This document shows, one piece after another, positions 52,535-64,000 of a stretch of 64,000 nucleotides of DNA. This stretch comes from Berghia stephanieae (lineage: Eukaryota; Mollusca; Gastropoda; Nudibranchia; Aeolidiidae). The stretch covers positions 1,311,899-1,375,898 of the forward strand of contig CM067450.1 of assembly GCA_034508935.3 (NCBI GenBank). Direction: 5' to 3'. Each line of letters opens with the position of its first letter. The first letter of the stretch is position 1. The notes under the pieces are model-generated. The model was not told the DNA's origin, made no database searches, and saw nothing but the letters and a program-made list of their open reading frames with translations. Both the position numbers and the translations under genes were made by a program.

Positions 52535-54030
52535 TTTTCAGAAAGTAAAGGATGATGAGAATGAACATTTTCAGAAAGTAAAGGATGATGAGAATGAACA
52601 TTTTCAGAAAGTAAGGGATGATGAGAATGAACATTTTCAGAAAGTAAAGGATGATGAGAATGAACATTTTCAGAAAGTAAGGGATGATGAGAATGAACAT
52701 TTTCAGAAAGTAAAGGATGATGAGAATGAACATTTTCAGAAAGTAAGGATGATGAGAATGAACATTTTCAGAAGTAAGGATGACGAGATGAACATTTTCA
52801 GAAAGTAAAGGATGACGAGAATGAACATTTCAGAAAGTAAGGGATGATGAGAATGAACATTTTCAGAAAGTAAAGGATGATGAGAATGAACATTTTCAGA
52901 AGTAAAGGATGATGAGAATGAACATTTTCAGAAAGTAAGGATGATGAGAATGAACATTTTCAGAAAGTAAAGGATGATGAGAATGAACATTTTCAGAAAG
53001 TAAGGGATGATGAGAATGAACATTTTCAGAAAGTAAAGGATGTGAGAATGAACATTTTCAGAAAGTAAGGGATGATGAGAATGAACATTTTCAGAAAGTA
53101 AAGGATGATGAGAATGAACATTTTCAGAAAGTAAGAGGATGTGATGAGAATGAACATTTTCAGAAAGTAAAGGATGATGAGAATGAACATTTTCAGAAAG
53201 TAAAGGATGATGAGAATGAACATTTTCAGAAAGTAAGGGATGATGAGAATGAACATTTTCAGAAAGTAAGGGATGATGAGAATGAACATTTTCAGAAAGT
53301 AAAGGATGATGAGAATGAACATTTTCAGAAAGTAAGGGATGATGAGAATGAACATTTTCAGAAAGTAAGGGATGATGAGAATGAACATTTTCAGAAAGTA
53401 AGGGATGATGAGAATGAACATTTTCAGAAAGTAAGGGATGATGAGAATGAACATTTTCAGAAAGTAAGGGATGATGAGAATGAACATTTTCAGAAAGTAA
53501 GGGATGATGAGAATGAACATTTTCAGAAAGTAAGGGATGATGAGAATGAACATTTTCAGAAAGTAAGGGATGATGAGAATGAACATTTTCAGAAAGTAAA
53601 GGATGATGAGAATGAACATTTTCAGAAAGTAAAGGATGATGAGAATGAACATTTTCAGAAAGTAAGGATGATGAGAATGAACATTTTCAGAAAGTAAGGG
53701 ATGATGAGAATGAACATTTTCAGAAAGTAAGGGATGATGAGAATGAACATTTTCAGAAAGTAAGGGATGATGAGAATGAACATTTTCAGAAAGTAAGGAT
53801 GATGAGAATGAACATTTTCGAAGTATAAGTACATCAGAGTAGTGATGAGAATGAACATTTTCAGAAAGTAAAGGATGATGAGAATGACATTTTCAGAAAG
53901 TAAGGATGATGAGAATGAAATTTTCAGAAAGTAAAGGATGATGAATGAACATTTTCGAGTAAAGGATGATGGAATGAACATTTTAGAAATAAAGGATGTG
54001 AGAATGGCATTTTCAGAAAGTGGGATGAGA
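52535..54030. repeat. 33-bp minisatellite, about 45 copies, in the PRPF38B 3' UTR
   Basis: The unit is GAAAGTAAGGGATGATGAGA plus ATGAACATTTTCA. It starts about 25 bp after the stop codon. Each unit carries AAAGTAAGG or AAAGTAAAGG, resembling a splice donor. Units near 52,740-52,920 and 53,780-54,030 contain many small indels. Confidence 0.97.
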
Positions 54031-54175
54031 ATTGAATAAGGCTTGATTCAATCACCTGCTAGTCATCGGATCAATTTTGTAATATTTAGTCATCAAAAGT
54101 GAATTGTAACTTAGTGGCAGTGGCTAGGTGTATGATGATATTGTTTTCACATGATCATTTCCTTGATCTATTAAT

Positions 54176-54370
54176 GTGAGAGCAGGAAATGGATATTGTT
54201 TTCCTATGGAAAAGTCAATTTTCTTGGTACTTTATCGTCCAGGTGCAGGAAATGGATATTGTTTTCCTATGGAAAAGTCAATTTTCTTGGTACTTTATCG
54301 TCCAGGTGCAGGAAATGGATATTGTTTTCCTATGGAAAAGTCAATTTTCTTGGTACTTTATCGTCCAGGT
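54176..54370. repeat. 63-bp repeat, 3 copies
   Basis: The unit has GCAGGAAATGGATATTGTTT and CAATTTTCTTGGTACTTTAT. All three frames stay open across it, an artefact of a period divisible by three. Confidence 0.95.
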
Positions 54371-55395
54371 TATCAATGTTAGATTTTCATTTAATTTTGT
54401 GTGAACCAAATGTTAAAGAGGTTTGAGGTATGATTGGTTGTTTTAATGGGGAAAATTGGAGGATGTCGCTGATTTTGTTATCCATTTTAAAGTCAGTATC
54501 AAAAGTTTATGCCATGTCGATAATGGGTTTTAAACAAACACGTGTTAAATTGCTTTTGAAAAGATGTGATATTGCCCATCAATACTTCTTTTAAAAAGCC
54601 ATTTCATTTATTTAGATAATTCTGCCCTGCTAATGCATTTTTAAAAGCGAAATTAAAAATGGAAGGCAAATGCAAGGTGCTGATTTTCAATTTATTTCCG
54701 GAATTCTGTTTAAGAAAATCCTCAATATATTTTCCATTCCTGCCGATTGGTAAAAGTAAGTAGCCAAGTCTTCTTATTGCAATTTGGGATTCAGATATGG
54801 GTCTGTCATTAGGTTTCCGTAAATGCTCAGTAAAATTTTTGCTTCCTGAATCAGCAATGCTGGGCACATGTGAAGGCATGAATGAGGCCATAATTAATGG
54901 TTTGTTTTCATTTTTTGCAAGGAAACACTAGTAGAGAAGGTAGAAGCAACCTGTTTTCTATGGAATTCATACACCAAACGTGTCAACGACAGATTGTCTC
55001 AATGAAGACGTCTCAAGTTTAAGAATCGTTAACAAGTTGAGGAACATCTTGGTTCATTTTCCTATTTATATGGTGGGGGGGGGGGGGGGTTAAGTTTTAA
55101 CAAGGAATATTCCATTGTTGTTGTTTTATTCTTCAATTTATGTGTCCGTTAATGTAAGTGTCAAAACCTTCAATAAAATGGATAGAATGAGAGTTGATTG
55201 AACTCTCTCTAATCGGAGATCGTTTTATGTCAAAGGTCAGGGGCATTACTTTGATATTCTCTCCAGTTTTCAATTTATTACTTTTTTTTAAAATCCTTTT
55301 CAAGGCAGCAGCAAAAGAAATAACTGTTTTCCAGAATTGTTCACTCAGGAGGGACGACTCTGTCTCTGTCTTGTTTGACCTGTTAACTGCTGCAC
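54371..55395. other. Probable PRPF38B 3' UTR or downstream sequence
   Basis: No gene recognised. A minus-strand 95-codon frame at 54604-54891 has no family I can name. AATAAA at 55172-55177 is a candidate poly(A) signal. Confidence 0.4.
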
Positions 55396-55577
55396 TGGCA
55401 AAAACACGTATTTAGAAATTTGGTCATAAAACTCGTCCTTCAAATATCGATCGATTTAAATGACCCTCATCCTGACAAAAGCTTTTGAGAGTTTTTTTCC
55501 AATACGAGGGTCGTTTGAATCGATTGATGTTTAAAGGACGAGTTTTCTGGCCAAATTTTTAAATACGTGTTTTGCCA
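55396..55577. mobile_element. 180-bp foldback MITE
   Basis: TGGCAAAAACACGTATTTAG and its inverted partner TAAATACGTGTTTTGCCA end a segment whose arms (about 75 bp each) pair almost fully. Confidence 0.82.
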
Positions 55578-56274
55578 CGGTTATGGCAGTTAACTGGTGA
55601 AATTATTCTGTATTTGTTGGTCTGGCTGGTATGGTAGTCGGCTTTTTTTGTAATTGTTCGTGATTTTTGTCGTCAAACCAGAGTGAACACAATAAAAGGG
55701 AGCATCTGCAATAAGGGACAATGTGTTGGAATAGGGAAGGTTTTTGATTCAAGATTTTCCTTTGTGAAAATCAAGTACAATGTCATTAAAAAGGTATATA
55801 GGGTTGCCAGTTTGGATTTGTAATACCAAATCTAAATAAAAATAGGTAATTTCTGCAGCGTTTGACATTTTCGTTCTTTTTTCTCATATCACTCAATTTT
55901 ACTTTTTATAATGAGTTATTCAATGTATATTGATTGTCACTTTGAAGTCGGCAAAACAAGGTTAAATTTTTATCAAATCAAAACACTTACTCCTTTTTAT
56001 CAAATCAAAACACTTCCTCCTGACAGGATAAAAAGACGTTGTAGATATGCTTTTTGCATCAAATTATACCTGAATAAATTGTGTAATTTTTCAGGCAATT
56101 TTGTCATTTGACTTCGTTTTGCATTTTTTTTTTTGGGGGGGGGGGGGGGTGCAACCAGATAGATAAGATGTCTTTTGAGAAATTTTAACCAAGGTTTGAA
56201 CCCCACCTCTGACACTTTTTTGTTTCCTTGGGCAAGATCAGGCCCTCTAACTTTTAACCCCTATTAGCTCTTGT
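55578..56274. other. Unassigned intergenic sequence
   Basis: Contains a T/G run near 56,128-56,150 and a small direct repeat TTTTTATCAAATCAAAACACTT at about 55966-56010. No gene recognised. Confidence 0.4.
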
Positions 56275-56660
56275 ATGGATGGCTCTTGTCTTCGTCCGTC
56301 TCCCACAGTGGGCAGGGAGGTTACTTGCTGTGTCTTCTATAGCCCTATATCTGTTTTCCATTTGCTTTTTGTCATTGTCTTGGAATGAGATTACTTGGTT
56401 TTGTCATTTCCCTTGCCGGAGCCCTTGGCTGGGAGGGAAACAGCCAAATGTATAGCGCTAGTTTTGGGAGATGATATTTTTGTCTTGTAAATCATCTCTC
56501 CCTTTTATGCACTGTATTATTTTTTTTGTTTTATATGTATAATGATTGTAAACATTTGAGTGTATTCCTTTTTGTGGGGACCTGTGCTTGTGTCAGGATG
56601 AGACTTTTTATGTGATCTCAAACTAAGTACACTGATAGTGTGCTCTTGGGAGCATATCCT
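56275..56660 (+). mobile_element. DR1 copy
   Basis: Starts CCCACAGTGGGCAGGGAGGT and continues through TTGGAATGAGATTACTTGGT to TGTGCTCTTGGGA; the tail is missing. Confidence 0.75.
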
Positions 56661-57820
56661 GTGCTATAGAAGCATCCAGTGAGGAATAGATGATGTCATG
56701 GGGGGGGGGGGGGGGGGGGGGGGGTAAACAGAGATGCCACTTTTCTGAAAATTAAGAAACACCCGATGGAATCCCGGATCGAATGGACAGCAGACTTGAA
56801 AGTGTCCCTCAAAAACAAAAGTAGTATAGACGTCTATATCCAACACATTTCCATATCCGCTCTCCAGTATCCCATTAGGCTATTCTGTCTTATTTATTTT
56901 CACTACCTTTTAGTAACACATGTCTACCTTTCTGTCCCTGTTTAGTGGTTGTGAAAAACGTTCATAAAATGTCACATAGCTGAAGTGGCATCTCTTGTTG
57001 ATAGGGCTCGAAACCTGATTTCTCCTAATGTTAGTGCAATGCCTTATCCGTTTGACCATCTCTCACCCCCACTCCATCTGTAGGATTTCCTTTATTATTT
57101 GTTTTATTGGATTTAAATGTCTTCTTTTTTTTTCTGATTCTTATTTTGACCGGAGTTCAGAACAAATTCAATCAATTTGTCTTTTCTTTTTACAATCTCA
57201 ATGTCAAGGTCATTGATATTTTTGTCTTTCTCTGACATCATCTTTTTGAGTTTTTAAAATTTAATTTTGGATTTGTTTGTTTTTTGTTTTTGTGGGAAGG
57301 AGGGGGGTGTTATTTGTTTTGTTTAATTTTTTTTTTCATTTGAGCAAAACATTTTTACTTCCGCTATCAGTTGATGAAAATGACCCCAACTTGTAATGTC
57401 TGGAAAGGCACGTGACTTTGATGTGTTAAGTTTGGGACTGTTTGACTTATGGTAAAGACTGGAAGGTCACGTGACTTTGATGTGTTAAGTTTGGCGAGTG
57501 ATTTAAATCCTTCGATCTAGTGTGAAGTAAATACTTTGTGCAAACAAAGAAAATGTGTTTTGACCGTGTACGATATGATGTGTTTTGTGTTTTGACCGTG
57601 TACGATATGATGTGTGTATGTTTTGTGTGAGTTGTATGTACCGTGTGTTGTAAAACAGTTTTAGTTGGTGATGACTCCCGATCAATTGCATTTTCATATC
57701 CAGTGTAAATATTCACACTTTGTAAACATCTCATCGTTAATTATGATAACGTTGTTACTGATTTGAATAAATATATTATTATTATTACTACAGTAATGTA
57801 TGGCGTTTGGACTTGGTGAC
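56661..57820. other. Unassigned intergenic sequence
   Basis: G24 run at 56,701. A roughly 62-bp partial duplicate around CACGTGACTTTGATGTGTTA occurs at about 57410-57490. No gene recognised. Confidence 0.45.
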
Positions 57821-58472
57821 TGGGTGTTGATCCTGACCTCCCATAGTGGGCAGGGAGGTACATACTGTGTCTTCCTGGGTGGGGTTCCTGACCTCCCATA
57901 GTGGGCAGGGAGGTACATACTGTGTCTTCTATCCCCCTATGTCTGGGTGGGGTTCCTGACCTCCCATAGTGGGCAGGGAGGTTCATACTGTGTCTTCTAT
58001 CCCCCTGTATCTGGGTGGGGTTCCTGACCTCCCATAGTGGGCAGGGAGGTACATACTGTGTCTTCTATCCCCTATGTCTGGGTGGGGTTCCTGACCTCCC
58101 ATAGTGGGCAGGGGGGGTACTTACTGTGTCTTCTATCCCCCTGTATCTGGGTGGGGTTCCTGACCTCCCATAGTGGGCAGGGAGGTACATACTGTGTCTT
58201 CTATCCCCTCTATGTCTGGGTGGGGTTCCTGACCTCCATAGTGGGCAGGGGGGTACATACTGTGTCTTCTATCCCCTATGTCTGGGTGGGGTTCCTGACC
58301 TCCCATAGTGGGCAGGAGGTACATACTGTGTCTTCTATCCCCGGATATCTGGGTGGGGTTCCTGACCTCCCATAGTGGGCAGGGAGGTACTTACTGTGTC
58401 TTCTATCCCCTGTATCTGGGTGGGGTTCCTGACCTCCCATAGTGGGCAGGGGGTTACATACTGTGTCTTATA
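57820..58472. repeat. 67-bp tandem array from the DR1 5' end, about 9 copies
   Basis: The unit has CTGGGTGGGGTTCCTGACCT, CCCATAGTGGGCAGGGAGGT and TACTGTGTCTTCTATCC. The same blocks start the single DR1 copies. The last unit runs straight into a full DR1 body. Confidence 0.92.
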
Positions 58473-58918
58473 TCTGCTTTCCAACTTGCATTCTGTCTTT
58501 GTCTTGGAATGAGATTACTTGGTTTTGTCCTGTCCCTGGCTGCGAGGGAGTCAGTCAAATGTCTAGTTATTGTTTTGGGAGATGATATTTTTTTCCTTGT
58601 AAATCATCTCTCTGTTATGTATTATTATATTTGTTATTTTGAATATATATTTTGTAAGCATTTGATTGTATTCCGCTTAGTGGGGACCGTGCTTGTGTCT
58701 GGGTGAGACTTATAGGTGATCTCAAACTAAGTACATTGACGGTGTGCTCTTGGAATCTACATCTGTTCCCTATTTGAACCAATTCCCCTTTGTCTTACTT
58801 TTTCTTGCTTTATTGTAATTCTAGAACTTTTAACTATCCCCTTTTCTTCCATTTTACTGGCGCTGGTATAACCTAAATGTGTTGCAAGCGCTGTAAAACC
58901 CTTAAAAACAACTGTCTT
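58473..58918 (+). mobile_element. DR1 body and tail
   Basis: TTGGAATGAGATTACTTGGT through the ACTGGCGCTGGTATAACC tail, colinear with 51330-51792. Confidence 0.8.
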
Positions 58919-58929
58919 CTATCCCTTAT

Positions 58930-59175
58930 CCCTTGTGCGGCTATGTGGTCTAGTGGTATGACACTCGCTTTCGGATCGGAAGGTCCTGGGTTCGAGCCTC
59001 GCGCTCGGCCCATAGTTGAGTCCTTGGAAAAGGCTCTTTACTCACATTCTCTCACCGTACTCAGGTGTAAAATGAGTACCTGGCCGATAACAGCGTGGTC
59101 TTTGTCCGAAAAATTGTAATATCGCCTAACAGGCGTCATGTCCCGTACTACATGTTAAATGTTGCTGTTGATCCG
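58930..59175 (+). mobile_element. SINE family 1 copy, best tRNA-like head
   Basis: GGTCTAGTGGTATGACAC and the perfect box B GGGTTCGAGCC, then AAAATGAGTACCTGGCC. The tail is truncated at GTTGCTGTTGATCC. Confidence 0.87.
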
Positions 59176-59400
59176 CGTTTATGAGTAATTCTCACTAAAC
59201 TGTATTATCCAGACTATAAATGTTTAAGATTTCACATAGATTTGTGTGTTGGTCCGTTATACTTCCGGATGGGCAATGTTGTGAGTTTCCTTGACAAGCG
59301 CACAGTTGGACAGCTGTCCGAGGGGCGTGGCTATGTTCCCTTTAACTGGGTGTCTATTGACATAGATGACAATAATTTATCTCTTCCCCTCCGTATCGTT
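59176..59400. mobile_element. FB1 foldback MITE fragment
   Basis: CGCGTTTATGAGTAATTCTC and GTGTGTTGGTCCGTTATACTTC match the left arm of the element at 60000. Confidence 0.7.
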
Positions 59401-59412
59401 GCCATCGTGAAC

Positions 59413-59614
59413 TGAGAACCCGACAATGACCAAAATGACGTCAAAAGACAAGTCTTTGGTCATAAAGGAAATCAAATCGTGAGTTGTATTCAACAGTTCA
59501 ACCAATGGAATCACTCGTTCCCTTGAGCACAACTAACGACAACTCACAAGACGCTGCACAAACCATAAAAATGACGTCAAACTATAAGTCCTAGTGGATC
59601 TCAGTGTCAGGCAA
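59413..59614. mobile_element. 200-bp MITE, second copy
   Basis: Interior identical in order to 10884-11083 (GACAAGTCTTTGGTCA, AACCAATGGAATCACT). Right end AGTGTCAGGC; left end diverged (CGACAATGACCAAAATGACG). Confidence 0.75.
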
Positions 59615-59999
59615 ATGTTAACGAGGGCAATAAAATCACTCCTGTCATTGCCATCTATTTATTGGCACATTACACAATAGACTCAAAACAAAACAAGGAT
59701 GTTACTGTCTGATCCCAGTTCGATCCGAAAAGACCAAACGCCATGACTTAGTGACGAAGAGTTGGATCAATAAATAGACACGGGCAACAAATGGACTTTT
59801 ATTGATGTTATACGTTATACGTTATCCAAAATGCTCACAACATCCGCTGGCCGTACAGATAGGATGAAGTTGACAGAACTCGGGTCTTTGTTATTGGTTT
59901 GTTTGTTGTTGTTTTTGTTTTTTTGTTGTTTTTTTTTTTTTTGTTGCTGTTGTTTTTTTGGGTTTGTTTGGGGTTTTTTTTTTTGTTTTTTTTTTTTTT

Positions 60000-60272
60000 G
60001 CCATCCATGTTCATGAGTAATTCTCACTAATTGTATTAACCAGACTATAAAAGTTCATGTTTACACAGAGTTTTGTGTGTTGGTCCGTTACACGATGGCA
60101 ATATTATTGTGAGTTTCTTAGCCAATCGTATAGATAGTATGCGCTTGGCCAAGGAGTTCACAACATTGCCATCCGGAAGTATAACGGACCAACACACAAA
60201 CACTGTGTAACCATGAACTTTTATAGTCTGGTTAATACAGTTTAGTGAGAACAACTCACAAACGCGGATGGC
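60000..60272. mobile_element. FB1 foldback MITE, complete palindrome
   Basis: GCCATCCATGTTCATGAGTA at the left pairs with the right end AACGCGGATGGC. Arms of about 130 bp share GTGTGTTGGTCCGTTA and its complement. Confidence 0.82.
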
Positions 60273-60329
60273 AAAAACAATAACAAAGGCCTGAGTGACG
60301 TCATCTTCGAACTATCTATACTATGTATA

Positions 60330-60780
60330 ACGAACCAACACACAAAGCTATGTGTAATCTTAAACGTTTATAGATGGAACGAACTTGACGTCACTCAGTT
60401 ATTTATTATTGTTTTTAGTCAGCCATTTTTATGAGTAGTTCTCAATAAATGGTATCAATCAGACTATAAAAACGTTCAAGGTGACACATGGTTTTGTGTG
60501 TTGGTGCGTTATATCCGACTGGTGGATTTTATGAGGCTTTCGGCCAAGCGCACAGCATCAATAGAAATTGATTCCAAGTTGCAAATTAGAGGCAATGAGT
60601 TCAGTTCCATGACCTTGTTCATCATTCTTATATCATACCGCTAAGAGACGGTGGGCCATATATATAATCTTAAACGTTTCTAGATGGAACGAACTTGACG
60701 TCACTTAGTTATTTATTATTGTTTTTAGTCAGCCATTTTTATGAGTAGTTCTCATTAAATTGTAGCAATCAGATTATATA
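60330..60780. mobile_element. Nested FB1-related fragments
   Basis: Two copies of GATGGAACGAACTTGACGTC (60375 and 60683) and two of CAGCCATTTTTATGAGTAG (60420 and 60730) show a direct duplication of one arm. Confidence 0.65.
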
Positions 60781-60835
<55 letters not shown>

Positions 60836-60883
60836 CACGCAGTGATATATATATTATACACGCATATATATATTATATATATA

Positions 60884-60914
<31 letters not shown>

Positions 60915-60930
60915 ATTATATATATTACAT
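60776..60930. repeat. (AT)n microsatellite
   Basis: Two AT blocks separated by GAACACGCAGTG. Confidence 0.95.
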
Positions 60931-60934
60931 ACAT

Positions 60935-61116
60935 ATTCATAATACATACATATCATACATACATACATACATACATACATACATACATACATACTACATA
61001 ATACATACATACATACATAACATACATACATACATACATACATACATACATACATACATACATACATACATACATACAGACATACATAACATACAGACAT
61101 ACATACATACATATAT
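60935..61116. repeat. (CATA)n microsatellite
   Basis: About 45 CATA units with a few CATAA and CAGA variants. Confidence 0.96.
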
Positions 61117-61345
61117 GATATCACGGCGTGTTTATAATCAATTGACAATAATTCCCTATTCTCTTGTTCTCGTGAATCCAAGGCGATAATAAAAGCATCT
61201 TGTCAATGTCGTTTATTTACAACCCCAGCCCCAATGGACCAAAACCAACACAAACCAGAACGCTATTGACTGTCTGGTCACAGTTGGACACGTCACGCTC
61301 AATGGGGCAAAGAGTCCAATCAATAAACGGAGACGGAGGAGAAAA

Positions 61346-61626
61346 AACTGGAGCATTTAAATAGCGCAATATCCACTAAATGTGCTCAAAGAGCTTTACA
61401 AATGGACTCCACCCAACAGGACGAGATATGACGCCTGTAAGGCGATATTACCATATTTTCCGAACATTGTTAACGGCCTCGTACTCATTTTACACCTGAG
61501 TATTGTATGAGGGTGTGAGTAAAGGGCATTTCCAGGAACTCATCTACTTACCGCTCATATCTGGACTCGAACCCTGGACCTTCCGATCCGAAGACGAGAG
61601 TCCTATCACTGGACACAGAGTCATAC
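61346..61626 (-). mobile_element. SINE family 1, near-full copy
   Basis: Tail AGCGCAATATCCACTAAATG, body and head with box B GGGTTCGAGTCC on the minus strand. Confidence 0.87.
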
Positions 61627-61637
61627 ATGGTGACCTT

Positions 61638-61712
61638 GTACTTTCCTCATGAAGCTCAAGGCCACACAGTGCGGCAGGTGATCGAACTCAGTACCTAGTT
61701 TAGCTTGGCGCT
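61638..61712 (-). mobile_element. SINE family 2 fragment
   Basis: CTCAAGGCCACACAGTGCGG and box B-like GAGTTCGATCA, matching the head half of family 2. Confidence 0.65.
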
Positions 61713-61799
61713 GGCTTCCGGCGACAACAGACGTGTTGTGAATATTTACCTATTTTCTACACATATTTTTATTCATTTATCATTCAATCGTCGGAATTT

Positions 61800-64000
61800 A
61801 AGCCTAATTTTTATTCAAAATGGATGTGAAGTATATATTGTTCCTGATTTTTATATTTATTAGTATATTTATAAGCATAAATGGTGTTTTAGCCTGTGAT
61901 TTTACTGCCAAAATAAGCCTATCGATAACTTATACTCCAGAGACTCTCCGATCCCTCCAACCCGTGTCACCCCACCACCCACTATTGACACATCGTTTAT
62001 TAAAGTAAGAAAGAGGGGGAGAAAGGGAGGAATAAAAACAAAATTTAACAGACGGCCTTTTCGTCCATTTTTACCCTGTGTAGTGACAGGTAATGTAAGA
62101 TCACTGAAAAATAAAATTGATGAACTGTTTTCACTGTGTCGTTTTAATAGTGACTATCGTCAAGCCTCCATAATAGCGTTAACAGAGACTTGGCTATCTC
62201 CTCACATACCATCATCATGTTTTAATATTGAACAATATTCACTATTTCGAGGAGATCGGACTAATGTAAATAAACGAACTGGGGGTGGGGTGTGCACATA
62301 TATTAACAACAAATGGTGCCACCCCAATAACTGTCAGATAAAGAAAATGTATTGTGACGATTATATTGAATTTATTACTGTTTCGTCACGACCATATTAC
62401 CTACCCCGGGAATATACTCATGTCATCATCATCAACGTCTACATTCCACCATCATCAGACAACACCACAGCGAAAAATATTTTGAGGAAAGAAATACAGG
62501 ACATTCAAATTAAGTCACCCGATGACGTATTGATGGTCACTGGCGATTTTAACCAATGTAACGATTTTACTCTCTCGGGACTTCATCAATACGTGGACTG
62601 CGAGACAAGGGACAAAAAAACATTAGATTTATTCCTGTGTAATATTAAAAATAGTTATAAATGTTTACCCCGTGCCCCATTAGGTTTATCTGACCACTGC
62701 ATGCTCTTGCTACTCCCGACCTACCGCCCTGTTTTTAAACGTGTAAAACCAGTAAAGAAAAGTGTACAGATCTGGAACGGAAGTGTGTGTGAAGATTTGC
62801 GTGGTTGTTTTGAATGCACTGACTGGAATGTTTTTATCGAATCATGTGATAGTGTGGATGAGCTGAATGACTGTGTAAAGTGAGTATTTAAAATTCTGTG
62901 AACAGCTAGTGTCTTGTAAAAAAGAAATAAAATATTATCCTAACAACAAGCCTTGGATAACAAAAGATCTAAAACTTTTATTGAACCAAAAGAAAACTCT
63001 CTATACTAGTGGAAACAAAAAAGATCTGAAAACAAAACAAAAAGAGATAAAGAGGGTAATATCTAGTTGTAGAGATAAGTACAAAAATAAAATTGAAAAA
63101 TGCTTTTCTTCTAGGGATATACGGGACACGTGGCGGGGGCTTAAAACTGCTGTGAACTATAATCCAAAGCCCACGATTATATCAGAAGATATCGAAATTG
63201 AAACTTTAAATAAATTTTATTCACGTTTCGACACAGCAAACAAATTTGATATTGAAAATGAAAAACATAAATTAGACAGGGCTTTGGAAGATGAAATGGC
63301 TGTTGAGGTCAGTGAAGAGGAAACGAGATTCGTATTTTCGAAACTAAACGAGAGGAAGGCTGCTGGGCCGGATGGATTGAAAGGAAAACTATTAAAAGAA
63401 TGTGCCCACCAGCTTTCCCCCATTTATACACATATTTTTAACTGGTCCCTCCAATGCGTTTCAATCCCTGAAATTTGGAAAACTTCGAAAATTATTCCTG
63501 TTCCAAAAAAAGAAAAACTTGAAACTATGAACGATCTCAGACCTGTTGCACTGACTTCAATAGTCATGAAATCTTTAGAAAAACTTGTTCTTGTTAAAAT
63601 TAGGAATCAGTTTATGCCATTGAGTGATAGTCATCAATTTGCTTACAAACCAGGACGTGGCGTAGAGGATGCCATTTTGCTGTTTACAAACAACATCTAC
63701 AGGCATCTAGATCACGCTAGGAGCTATTGCAGATTGCTTTTTGCAGATTTTTCTTCAGCGTTCAATACAATGCAACCTCAGTTGGTTGTTCAAAAATTGA
63801 CTAGTCTGAATTTAAACAAGTATATAATTGCTTGGGTGCTCGAATTTCTTACGGAGAGAGCACAATATGTTCAATTAGGGCAAAACAAATCTTCCTGTAT
63901 AACTACAAATACTGGCGCTCCTCAAGGTTGTGTATTGTCCCCTGTATTATTCACAATATACACGAATGACTGTAGAGTCAAAACCTGAGTGTACCTTTAA
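61800..64000 (+). mobile_element. LINE (CR1/Rex1-like) with endonuclease and reverse transcriptase, cut by window edge
   Basis: The frame open from about 61,904 has a basic region (VRKRGRKGGIKTKFNRRPFR) leading to an apurinic-type endonuclease: TGNVRSLKNKIDEL, ALTETWLSP, INVYIPPSSD, GDFNQ and LSDHCML, 62083-62883. One frameshift near 62,880 separates it from the polymerase at 62,888-63,988: KPWITKDLK, KAAGPDGL, ALTSIVMKSLEKL, FADFSSAFNTM and GAPQGCVLSPVLFTIYTNDC. The frame then stops at 63,986, shortly before the edge. The shifted frame stays open (SQNLSVPL), so another indel is likely. The catalytic FADD motif would lie outside the window. No host gene. Confidence 0.92.

Noticed and set aside
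58930-59010. Functional tRNA genes at the SINE heads
   Set aside because: Box A and B are present, but the arms do not fold into a cloverleaf and each is followed by the shared SINE body, not a terminator.
61820-62008. Small secreted protein starting MDVKYILFLIFIFISIFISI
   Set aside because: The start looks like a signal peptide, but the frame is short and overlaps the opening of the LINE reading frame. It is more likely part of the LINE 5' region.

Overview
The window is animal nuclear DNA: two intron-rich protein genes with GT-AG splice sites, set in a very repeat-dense background. The two gene families, the tRNA-derived SINEs, the LINE remnants and the many minisatellites fit a lophotrochozoan, probably a mollusc. 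The species cannot be fixed from the sequence.

Layout, left to right. Positions 1-7.8 kb: four minisatellites (28, 25/29, 18 and 36 bp), SINE copies and a truncated LINE with target-site duplications. Positions 7.8-26.4 kb, minus strand: a ten-exon MYD88 gene (death domain, intermediate segment, TIR domain, long C-terminal tail). Its introns carry a 615-bp palindrome, a 1-kb inverted-repeat element, a G-rich island, a 3-kb 30-bp satellite, 2.5 kb of ATT-rich 66-bp repeat and 2.1 kb of 59-bp repeat. Positions 26.4-41.6 kb: intergenic, with a pogo/Tigger-like MITE, a SINE split by a LINE, and a nearly identical 5.4-kb tandem duplication. Positions 41.65-52.5 kb, plus strand: PRPF38B (pre-mRNA splicing factor 38B) in eight coding exons. 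Its stop is followed directly by a 1.5-kb 33-bp array. Positions 54-61.7 kb: foldback MITEs, a dispersed retroposon family and a 67-bp array made from its 5' end. From about 61.8 kb a LINE with endonuclease and reverse transcriptase runs off the right edge.

MYD88 and PRPF38B are divergent, about 15 kb apart, and have no evident functional link. MyD88 is the adaptor that joins Toll/IL-1 receptors to IRAK kinases. PRPF38B is an RS-rich spliceosome-associated protein.

Both genes show breaks in this assembly. MYD88 exon 3 has one in-frame stop and the exon lengths do not add up to a multiple of three. The PRPF38B RS domain is split by one missing base. Local runs of indels inside otherwise regular arrays suggest consensus errors, so these breaks should not yet be read as biology.

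Points most worth following: an IkB-type phosphodegron (DSGLGS) in a MyD88 tail that human MyD88 lacks; a 41-bp tandem duplication across a MYD88 exon-intron junction; hammerhead-ribozyme-like cores in dispersed repeats; foldback elements with tRNA-like promoter boxes; higher-order structure in the 30-bp satellite; and a 33-bp array of splice-donor-like sites after a splicing-factor gene.
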